A program made the position numbers and the translations under genes. Below, piece after piece: positions 1 through 4,796 of a DNA stretch of 5,404 nt. Each line of letters starts with the position of its first letter. Position 1 is the first letter of the stretch. Source of the stretch: JAFGLY01 sp041309225 (GTDB lineage Bacteria; Myxococcota_A; UBA796; JAFGLY01); the NCBI GenBank assembly GCA_041309225.1, contig JBFYZZ010000094.1:1-5404 (forward strand). The letters are read 5' to 3'. Under the pieces are notes generated by a model that worked only from the letters and a program-made list of their open reading frames with translations, ran no database searches and was not told where the DNA came from.

Positions 1-186
1 GAGATGCATGGGGGGAGCCGGCCTGCCGCGGTCGGGACGAAGAAGGCCCCCGGACCCCTCTACGGCATCACCGGGCACGCCTGGCAGGCCCTCGCGGTCG
101 CGGTGGCGGCCTCCTACCGGCCGGAGCCGTCCTGGGTGCCGGTCGCCCTCGCCTCCGGGCTCGGGTGCGGGGGGGAGGGGACGTGA
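1..186 (+). CDS. Small hypothetical protein, 5' end possibly cut by the window edge
   Basis: The frame is open from the first base to TGA at 184-186. Its third codon positions are nearly all G or C, like the real genes downstream, so I take it as coding. An ATG at position 4 could start a 60-residue protein. The frame is also open upstream of it and no ribosome binding site can be judged, so the true start may lie outside the window. The visible part has a basic, Gly/Pro-rich beginning, then a short Ala/Val-rich stretch (around residues 28-38) too short and interrupted to call a membrane segment, and a Gly-rich tail. I recognise no family. Its stop overlaps the GTG of the next gene (GTGA, 183-186), so it is probably co-transcribed and translationally coupled with the replication initiator. 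Confidence 0.55.
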   Translation, partial: EMHGGSRPAAVGTKKAPGPLYGITGHAWQALAVAVAASYRPEPSWVPVALASGLGCGGEGT

Positions 187-1277
187 AGCCGCAAGAACGG
201 ACGAGAGCGATCCTGGAATCGGGACTCGACCCGGAATCAAAGCTGATCGCCATCGTGATCGCGGACCACATGAGCGGGGACGAGTGCTCCGCGTGGCCGA
301 GTATCCCCACCATCGCGCGCATGTCCGGCCTCTGTGAGCGCACCATCTACACCCGGACAACGGCGGGCGAAGCCGCAGGCTGGCTCTCCCGGGAGCGGCA
401 TGTAGGCTGGAAGTGCCAGCCGTGGCAGATCGCCTTCGACCAACTGCCCGACCCCTGCACCGGATGCACCCCTGCACCGGATGCACCCCTGCACGGCATG
501 CATGTGTCGGAAAGCAACACCCCTGCACGGCATGCAGCCCACCCCTGCACCGGATGCAGGGGTACCCCTGCACGGCATGCAGCCGATCCGACCATGGATC
601 CGACCATGGATCCGACCAGAGAACAACAGCCCGACGCTGCCGCGTCGTGCGTGCGCCCTGAACAGCCCGAACACGAGGACCACCATGCCAACCCTGCCCC
701 TCCCGACTCCCGACCGCACCGTGACCCTGCCCCTCCCTCTGGCCCTGCGGCTCCTGGGGGCCCTGGAGAACCACGCCCCGCTCGACGCCCGCGTGCGGCT
801 CGACGGCTCCCTGCGAGACCTCGAGCGCCGGATCCGGGGCGAGCTCGCACGGGGCAGCCCGCACCCGCTGGACCCGGAATCGCACCCGCCGGATGCGTGA
901 AGCCGCCCCTCGACCCTCGCATCCGGATCGTGACCGACCTGTGGAGCGCCGCATTCAAGGCGAGGTACGGCCGGAAATACGCCTGGGACCTCGGCCTGCA
1001 CGGGAAGCAGAGCGAGGATCGGAAGGCCGCGCTCCGGGTGATCGCCGTCGCCCGGATCCCGCTCCCGGAGCACGACGGGGTCGAGGCCCTGTCCCGTACC
1101 CGGGACGCGATGGAGGCGTACCTGGACGCCCACGAGCGCTACGTCCTGGACGGGCTCGTCCCACCCGAGGCTCAGCCGACCCTCGCCCGGTTCGGCCGTG
1201 ACGTACAGCGGTGGCTCGGGAGCGGCTCGCCATCGCCGTCCACCTACTCGAACCCGCTGATCCCGGTGATACGATGA
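183..1277 (+). CDS. Phage replication initiator (helix-turn-helix protein) with embedded iterons and C-terminal loader-like domain
   Basis: Likely the protein that recognises the phage origin and recruits the helicase. I chose GTG 183: GGAGGGG lies just upstream (174-180) and it overlaps the previous stop as GTGA. GTG 165 in the same frame lies before that ribosome binding site. Residues 37-68 form a winged-helix/HTH_36-like segment (AWPSIPTIARMSGL, then ERTI and EAAGWL), the arrangement seen in phage replisome organisers. Residues 91-133 are encoded by the 17-bp iterons and are rich in Pro, Cys, His and Met. Residues 135-146 repeat DPTM. Residues 147-238 are a Pro/Ala/Arg-rich linker with poor codon usage, overlapped by another reading frame. 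Residues 239-364 look like a folded domain with WSAAFKARYGRKYAWD at 254-269, similar to C-terminal parts of phage initiators or loaders. DnaB follows at once. It is uncertain whether the protein is truly one continuous chain: codon usage fits three consecutive genes better, yet no stop interrupts the frame. Confidence 0.7.
   Translation: MKPQERTRAILESGLDPESKLIAIVIADHMSGDECSAWPSIPTIARMSGLCERTIYTRTTAGEAAGWLSRERHVGWKCQPWQIAFDQLPDPCTGCTPAPDAPLHGMHVSESNTPARHAAHPCTGCRGTPARHAADPTMDPTMDPTREQQPDAAASCVRPEQPEHEDHHANPAPPDSRPHRDPAPPSGPAAPGGPGEPRPARRPRAARRLPARPRAPDPGRARTGQPAPAGPGIAPAGCVKPPLDPRIRIVTDLWSAAFKARYGRKYAWDLGLHGKQSEDRKAALRVIAVARIPLPEHDGVEALSRTRDAMEAYLDAHERYVLDGLVPPEAQPTLARFGRDVQRWLGSGSPSPSTYSNPLIPVIR
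452..581 (+). repeat. Six 17-bp iterons; candidate phage replication origin inside the initiator gene
   Basis: Six copies of a 17-bp unit lie in direct orientation at 452-468, 469-485, 486-502, 520-536, 542-558 and 565-581. Two variants differ only in the middle: CCCCTGCACCGGATGCA (copies 1, 2 and 5) and CCCCTGCACGGCATGCA (copies 3, 4 and 6). Copies 1-3 abut perfectly; start-to-start distances after that are 34, 22 and 23 bp. Each unit holds two TGCA tetramers 9 bp apart, giving twelve TGCA in 130 bp. Direct repeats inside a phage initiator gene, next to a DNA-binding domain and upstream of a helicase gene, are the arrangement of lambda-type origins, where the initiator binds its own gene. 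Origin function is inferred. No strongly AT-rich unwinding element is visible nearby. Confidence 0.75.
555..572. repeat. Perfect 18-bp palindrome between iterons 5 and 6
   Basis: TGCAGGGGTACCCCTGCA reads identically on both strands. It arises because the last TGCA of iteron 5 is followed by GGGG, an inverted copy of the iteron's CCCCTGCA half, so this half-site faces iteron 6 head to head. It could be a symmetric binding site for an initiator dimer or extrude a small hairpin within the origin. Confidence 0.7.
585..620 (+). repeat. 12-bp tandem repeat, three copies, next to the iterons
   Basis: GATCCGACCATG occurs at 585-596 and 597-608, followed by a degenerate third copy at 609-620 that diverges in its last two bases. 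The junctions create GGATCC and CCATGG palindromes. The unit is four codons long and encodes DPTM twice and then DPTR, so unlike the 17-bp iterons it preserves the reading frame. It may be a second initiator or helicase-assembly element of the origin, or simply a slippage product. Confidence 0.7.
675..678 (+). promoter_or_regulatory. Ribosome binding site of the nested gene
   Basis: GAGG lies 6 bases before ATG 685. It sits inside the initiator coding frame, so its presence at normal spacing supports the nested reading frame being translated. Confidence 0.5.
685..900 (+). CDS. Small hypothetical protein nested in the +1 frame of the initiator gene
   Basis: An ATG at 685 opens a 71-residue frame ending with TGA 898-900. 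It is preceded at good spacing by GAGG (675-678). Almost every third codon position in this frame is G or C, whereas the overlapping initiator frame has only about half G or C there. By codon usage this frame, not the initiator frame, is the one under coding selection between about 690 and 896. The product starts with a Pro/Leu-rich segment, then has an amphipathic helical stretch (LALRLLGALENHAPL, then RVRLDGSLRDLERRIRGELARG) and a Pro/His-rich tail. I do not recognise a family. It sits between the iterons and the loader-like domain, and its stop overlaps GTG 897, so it could couple translation to that restart. The alternative is a chance open frame, which is common in GC-rich DNA, but the codon bias and ribosome binding site argue against that. 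Confidence 0.55.
   Translation: MPTLPLPTPDRTVTLPLPLALRLLGALENHAPLDARVRLDGSLRDLERRIRGELARGSPHPLDPESHPPDA
897..1277 (+). CDS. Possible independently translated helicase-loader-like protein (C-terminal part of the initiator frame)
   Basis: GTG 897 overlaps the stop of the nested gene as GTGA and would give a 126-residue protein in the same frame as the initiator. From here onward the frame regains the strong G/C third-position bias that it lacks from about 690 to 896. The protein is mostly helical in character: an Arg/Lys-rich aromatic motif (RIRIVTDLWSAAF followed by RYGRKYAWD, about residues 8-31), then segments such as EALSRTRDAMEAYLDAHERY and a closing RFGRDVQRWL. The motif resembles C-terminal modules of phage replication proteins that contact the replicative helicase, and the DnaB gene starts immediately after with an ATGA overlap. 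I infer a loading or adaptor role. No clear ribosome binding site precedes the GTG, so translation would depend on coupling. It may instead exist only as a domain of the longer protein. Confidence 0.4.
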   Translation: MKPPLDPRIRIVTDLWSAAFKARYGRKYAWDLGLHGKQSEDRKAALRVIAVARIPLPEHDGVEALSRTRDAMEAYLDAHERYVLDGLVPPEAQPTLARFGRDVQRWLGSGSPSPSTYSNPLIPVIR

Positions 1278-2722
1278 CGACCCCCTTCCCCGACCGCGAG
1301 CGCACGTTCCTCGGCATCTGCCTGCTCGACCTGTCGGCCCTGGACCGGACGAAGATCCGGCCGGAGCACCTGGTCCGGGACCGGCACGCAGTCCTGCTCC
1401 GGCACATGCTCGACCTCCGGCGGGCGGGCCGGCTCGAGTCGCCGGACGAGCTCGCGTACAGCATCGTCTCCTCCCGGCAGCTCGAGGAGGACGTGGGCGG
1501 GCTCGGGTACGCGACGGGCCACGCGGACTCGGCACCGACGGTCGAGGTCCTCCCCTACGTCGAGCGGCTCATCCTGGAGGACTACCACCGGCGCCAGATC
1601 CGGGGTGCCGCCGCCCGGGCACAGGGCCGCATCCAGGAGGGGGACTCGGCGCGCTCGGTGGACGCCCAGCTCCGGGCGGACCTGGACGGCGTCCGGGACG
1701 TCGGCGAGGACCTGTGCGAGCCGGCCTCCTCGATCGGCGAGGCGGTCTGGAAGCGGCAGGACGAACGGCTCCGGAGCGGTCGGACGGCCTACATCCGGTC
1801 CGGATGGCGGTCGTGGGACGATGCGGAGGACGGCCAGGGCTGGTCGAGCGAGGGCGTCACGATGATCGTCGCCCGTTCGGGGATGGGGAAGACCTCGTTC
1901 GTCAACTCGACGGCCGTGCTCATGGCGGCCTCGGGCACCCGGGTCGTCGTCCACGGCACGGAGACCTCCCGGCAGGCTCGGGTGGACGCGATGGCCTACG
2001 GGGTCTCGGGAATCGACCCGCGTCGCTACCACTGGCTCACCCGGCTTCGGGGCGAGGGCAGGGCCAGGCCGCAGGACGAGGAGGAGCTCGAGGAGCTCGC
2101 CCGGCTCCATCACCAGGCCCTCGCCTGGCTGGGCACCCTGCCTCTCCGGGTCTCGGGGGCGGGCTTGACCGTCGAGGCGATGGCCGCAGAGGTCTCCCGG
2201 CTCCACCACGCGGACCTCTGCGACGTGCTCCTCGTGGACTACCTCCAGGACTTCGTCGTGTCGGTGGGCGTCAAGGTCGGCGAACGGGTCGTCCAGGTGG
2301 GCCATGCCTCGGCCACGCTCAAGGCCCTGTCCTCCAGGCTGGGTATCCCCATCCTCGTCGCGGCGCAGATGTCGGACGAGAAGGAGACCGCCAGGAGTGG
2401 ACCTCCGCCCGACCCGTTCCCGGAGATGCACCAGATCCAGTGGAGTTCGGGTGCGCACCAGGACGCCGAGGAGATCTACGCGCTCAATCGGGGTGAGTAC
2501 TGGCGGGACCGACTCGGCCAGGCGTACCGACCGGATCGGCATGGGCATCCGGGCGTGCTCGAGGTCCAGTCCCGTAAGCGCAGGTCGGGCCGCCTCGTCC
2601 GCTGGGAGCTGACCTGGGACGGGCCGACCCGATGGGTGGGACCCCGACCGCAGATCGGCAGGCCCACCGCACCGCCGCCCAGGCCGGAGACGCACGAGGG
2701 GGAGGAGGCGGGGGCGTGGTGA
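1274..2722 (+). CDS. dnaB: DnaB-like replicative DNA helicase
   Basis: Hexameric 5'-3' helicase that would unwind phage DNA at the fork, powered by ATP. ATG 1274 overlaps the previous stop (ATGA) and gives 482 residues, a normal DnaB length. GTG 1211 in the same frame would extend it back into the upstream gene and is less likely. Residues 8 to about 110 match the DnaB N-terminal domain, from ERTFLGICLLDLSALDRTKI through the EDVGGLGY region to YVERLILEDYHRRQIRGAA. The RecA-like core follows: Walker A ARSGMGKT at 200-207 (Lys206), the H1a glutamate in HGTETS (Glu230), and Walker B LLVDYLQ at 319-325 (Asp322). A Gln-containing motif comes next (ILVAAQM), then SSGAHQDAEEIYALNRGEYW, equivalent to the conserved SGAIEQDAD region. 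SRKRRSGR near the C-terminus occupies the position of the arginine-finger hairpin. The Gly/Pro-rich tail looks disordered. All catalytic elements seem present. Translation is probably coupled to the upstream gene. Confidence 0.93.
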   Translation: MTTPFPDRERTFLGICLLDLSALDRTKIRPEHLVRDRHAVLLRHMLDLRRAGRLESPDELAYSIVSSRQLEEDVGGLGYATGHADSAPTVEVLPYVERLILEDYHRRQIRGAAARAQGRIQEGDSARSVDAQLRADLDGVRDVGEDLCEPASSIGEAVWKRQDERLRSGRTAYIRSGWRSWDDAEDGQGWSSEGVTMIVARSGMGKTSFVNSTAVLMAASGTRVVVHGTETSRQARVDAMAYGVSGIDPRRYHWLTRLRGEGRARPQDEEELEELARLHHQALAWLGTLPLRVSGAGLTVEAMAAEVSRLHHADLCDVLLVDYLQDFVVSVGVKVGERVVQVGHASATLKALSSRLGIPILVAAQMSDEKETARSGPPPDPFPEMHQIQWSSGAHQDAEEIYALNRGEYWRDRLGQAYRPDRHGHPGVLEVQSRKRRSGRLVRWELTWDGPTRWVGPRPQIGRPTAPPPRPETHEGEEAGAW

Positions 2723-2763
2723 CTCCTACCGCGGCAATATGGTTTGCCCTAAAGGGGATTTGA
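2723..2763 (+). promoter_or_regulatory. AT-rich intergenic leader of the terminase genes
   Basis: This 41-base gap separates the replication genes from the packaging genes. Bases 2736-2763 are about 60% A+T, which stands out in this GC-rich window. The gap contains the ribosome binding site AAAGGGGA (2751-2758), 5 bases before ATG 2764, within a small dyad CCCT-AA-AGGG (2747-2756) that could pair with it. TATGGT at 2738-2743 resembles a -10 box but has no -35 box at proper spacing, so I do not call a promoter. Phage cos sites often lie just before the small terminase gene, but nothing here proves one. Confidence 0.4.
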
Positions 2764-3195
2764 ATGGCACGAAGAGGGCCACACCTCACGAGGCGGGAGC
2801 GGATCCCGGCCAAGGCGATGGTCGCTGCGTACATGCGGCAGGGGCCGCTCACCGAGGCCGTCGTCACCGAGATCGCGCGGACCCACCACGTCAGCCCCCG
2901 GATGGTCTTCGTCTGGCGGAAGGAGATCATCGACGCCTGGAAGGCCGAGGCCGACCTGCTCGGCGATTCGGGCCAGCGGGCGGACATCCTTGCCCGGGTC
3001 CGACAGGACGCCCTCGACGCGAAGGCAGCCGGCGAGTTCCCGTCCGTCATCGCGGCCCGGAAGCTGGAAGCCGAGATCCTCGGCATCATCCGGCAGCCGC
3101 CCGGCGCCCAGGTCCTCGTCAACGTCCAGGTGGACCCCCGGATCGCCGCCATGTCGGACGAGGAGCTCCGGCAGATCGTGGAGGTGGAGGGGTGA
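2764..3195 (+). CDS. Terminase small subunit (putative)
   Basis: A 143-residue protein in the usual size range of small terminases, which recognise the packaging site on phage DNA and hand it to the large subunit. ATG 2764 has a good ribosome binding site (2751-2758). After a basic N-terminus, residues 20 to about 60 form a helix-turn-helix: AKAMVAAYMRQGPLTEAVV, then EIARTHHVSPRMVFVWRKEI. That is the typical DNA-binding region of this family. A helical middle part (ARKLEAEILGII) likely drives oligomerisation, and the short acidic C-terminus (MSDEELRQIVEVEG) resembles tails that contact the large subunit. The assignment rests mainly on these features and on the large terminase that follows directly, with overlapping stop and start (GTGA, 3192-3195). 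The HTH alone could also fit a regulator, but the position makes terminase much more likely. Confidence 0.82.
   Translation: MARRGPHLTRRERIPAKAMVAAYMRQGPLTEAVVTEIARTHHVSPRMVFVWRKEIIDAWKAEADLLGDSGQRADILARVRQDALDAKAAGEFPSVIAARKLEAEILGIIRQPPGAQVLVNVQVDPRIAAMSDEELRQIVEVEG
3180..3190 (+). promoter_or_regulatory. Ribosome binding site fixing the GTG start of the large terminase
   Basis: GGAGGTGGAGG lies inside the last codons of the small terminase gene, with its first GGAGG 7 bases before GTG 3192. It decides for GTG 3192 over upstream starts in the same frame, which would overlap the whole small-terminase gene. Confidence 0.7.
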
Positions 3196-4700
3196 CCTCC
3201 CAGGCCGCTGCCGAGCTCGCCCGGCGACAGCGGGAGCGGGAGGAGGAGGCGGCCGCCCGGTGGCTGGAGTGGTTCGTCCGCTACCTCTGGCCCGTGGTCG
3301 AGCCCCGTCGGCCAATCGTCTGGGGCCGGCACATGAGCCTCATCTGCGCCCGGGTGGAGGCCTCGTATCGGGGCACGCTCGCCGCCCCGGACCTGGTCGT
3401 CAACGTGCCCCCGAGGTGCTCGAAGTCCTCCCTCGTGGCCGTCCTGGGACCGGCCTGGTGGTGGCTGCACCAGCCGGAGGCGCAGTTCCTGGCGCTCACG
3501 AAGGCCGACCGGAACGCGGCTCGGGACGCACGGCTCATGCGCCGGGTGGTGAAGTCGGTACCCTACCGCCGGCTGCTCGCCCGGATGGCCCTGAAGCGGG
3601 GCGAGGACCCGGCCTCGACCTGGACCATCCTCGACGACCAGGACCAGGTGCACGACTTCGCCAACAGCCTGGGAGGGCGGCGGGTGTCGAGCACGACCAC
3701 GAGCGAGAGCATCACCGGCAGCGGGGCCGACACGCTCATCATCGACGACCCGCACGACGCCGAGGAGGTCTCCCGATCCTCCCCCGACCAGACGGCCCGC
3801 CTGATGCGGGAGGCGCGGACGAAGCTCGACGAGGTCTGGACGTCGCGCTTGAACCCCGGCGGCCGAATCCAGCTCATCATGCAGCGGCTCCACCAGGCCG
3901 ACCTCGCGGGGGTGCTCCTCGAGCGCGGTGCGTCCCACCTCGTCCTGCCGTGGGCGTTCGAAGCGAACCACCCCCACCGATCGCCGGACGACTGGCGCCA
4001 CGAGGAGGGGGAGCTGCTCGCGCCGGACTGGCTCGGTGCGGACATCCAACAGCGCATCGCGGACGCCCCGGCCAGCGTCCGGGCGGGCCAGTACCAGCAA
4101 CGGCCGACCGCGCAGGAGGGCGGGCTCTTCAAGCGGGCGTGGTTCGGGAAGCGGTACCGGGGCAACCCGCACGACCTCCAGATGGACGAGTGGGCGATCT
4201 CGCTCGACGCCACCTTCAAGGACAAGTCCGACGCCGACTTCGTGGTCTTCGGTGTGTGGGGTAGGAAGGGTGCCGACCGCTACCGGCTCGGCCACCGTCG
4301 CGCCCGGATGAGCTACACCGCGACGAAGCAGGCCCTGCGCGACCTCGCCGCCGAGTGGCCGCAGGCCGGGGCGAAGCTCGTCGAGGACAAGGCGAACGGG
4401 AGCGCGCTCATCGACGACCTGCGCCGCGAGATTCCGGGCCTCATCCCGTTCGAGCCCGGCAGCCGGTCGAAGTACGAACGCGCCGCGGTCGGCTCCGCAC
4501 CGCTCGCCGAGGCGGGCAACATCTGGCTCCCCGAGTCCGAGCCGTGGGTGGGCGACTGGATCGAGGAGCACTGTGCCTTCCCGAACGGCGCGAACGATGA
4601 CCAGGTCGACGAGTGCAGCCAGATGATGCTCTACTGGCAAGCCCGCGGGTCTTGGGGCGCGACCGTCGTACCGCTGCTCCCGGGCGCCTTCGAGGACTGA
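3192..4700 (+). CDS. terL: Terminase large subunit (ATPase and nuclease)
   Basis: This protein packages the phage genome: the ATPase drives DNA through the portal and the nuclease cuts concatemers. GTG 3192 gives 502 residues, a normal length, with an upstream ribosome binding site and a GTGA overlap with the small subunit. The ATPase domain shows a Walker A-like loop VPPRCSKSS at 72-80 (Lys78), Walker B LIIDD at 182-186, and the coupling segment IMQRLH at 229-234. QYQQRP at 300-305 is the conserved link to the nuclease. The RNase H-like nuclease has acidic residues at Asp339 (ISLDATF), Glu398/Asp399 (VEDKANG) and Asp469/Asp470/Asp473 (NDDQVDE), the expected order of metal ligands. The Walker A loop lacks the usual glycine before lysine (SKS instead of GKS); terminases of this type often show PPG-x-x-KS variants, so it is probably still active. 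The gene looks intact. Confidence 0.95.
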   Translation: MTSQAAAELARRQREREEEAAARWLEWFVRYLWPVVEPRRPIVWGRHMSLICARVEASYRGTLAAPDLVVNVPPRCSKSSLVAVLGPAWWWLHQPEAQFLALTKADRNAARDARLMRRVVKSVPYRRLLARMALKRGEDPASTWTILDDQDQVHDFANSLGGRRVSSTTTSESITGSGADTLIIDDPHDAEEVSRSSPDQTARLMREARTKLDEVWTSRLNPGGRIQLIMQRLHQADLAGVLLERGASHLVLPWAFEANHPHRSPDDWRHEEGELLAPDWLGADIQQRIADAPASVRAGQYQQRPTAQEGGLFKRAWFGKRYRGNPHDLQMDEWAISLDATFKDKSDADFVVFGVWGRKGADRYRLGHRRARMSYTATKQALRDLAAEWPQAGAKLVEDKANGSALIDDLRREIPGLIPFEPGSRSKYERAAVGSAPLAEAGNIWLPESEPWVGDWIEEHCAFPNGANDDQVDECSQMMLYWQARGSWGATVVPLLPGAFED

Positions 4701-4748
4701 CGACCTGTCGGGACGTTGACCGAATGTCGCAGCCCTTGACAACCTGTC
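4698..4748 (+). repeat. Imperfect 12-bp direct repeat in the terminase-portal gap
   Basis: TGACGACCTGTC (4698-4709) and TGACAACCTGTC (4737-4748) differ at one base and start 39 bp apart. The first overlaps the terminase stop codon and the second overlaps the -35 box of the promoter. They could be paired binding sites for a phage regulator. Confidence 0.45.
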
Positions 4749-4765
4749 ACGGGTCGGTTTAGGGT
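4736..4765 (+). promoter_or_regulatory. Vegetative sigma-type promoter upstream of the portal gene
   Basis: TTGACA (4736-4741) is separated by 18 bases from TAGGGT (4760-4765). Both hexamers fit the Streptomyces principal-sigma consensus TTGACR, 16-18 nt, TAGRRT. Transcription would start near 4772 and run into the portal gene with a short leader. It is the only convincing promoter I see in the window, at the junction between packaging and structural genes. Confidence 0.65.
4737..4749. promoter_or_regulatory. Candidate operator overlapping the -35 box
   Basis: TGACA-ACC-TGTCA is a perfect inverted repeat with 5-bp arms and covers most of the -35 hexamer. A bound dimeric repressor would block the promoter. 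The arms are short, so chance is possible, but a near copy lies 39 bp upstream. Confidence 0.35.
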
Positions 4766-4796
4766 GACCGCGTAGGCCCACGAGGCTTGACCCGCG

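Noticed and set aside
452..620. CRISPR array
   Set aside because: Units are 17 bp, mostly abutting or separated by 5-17 bp, and lie within a coding frame. There are no uniform spacers and no cas genes, so iterons explain them better.
1244..2695. A 483-codon open frame on the minus strand opposite the helicase gene
   Set aside because: It mirrors the dnaB codons, with low-complexity Arg/Pro/Asp-rich content. The plus strand carries complete helicase motifs.
2738..2743. TATGGT as a -10 box for the terminase genes
   Set aside because: No -35 hexamer lies 16-18 bases upstream; the only partial match, GGTGAC, is 14 bases away.
2739..3191. Upstream start for the large terminase at ATG 2739
   Set aside because: It would overlap the entire small-terminase gene in another frame and add a Pro/Arg/Gly-rich stretch. 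GTG 3192 has a strong ribosome binding site and a GTGA overlap.
4701..4735. Transcription terminator after the large terminase
   Set aside because: I found no GC-rich hairpin followed by a T-run. The dyad in this gap lies on the promoter instead.
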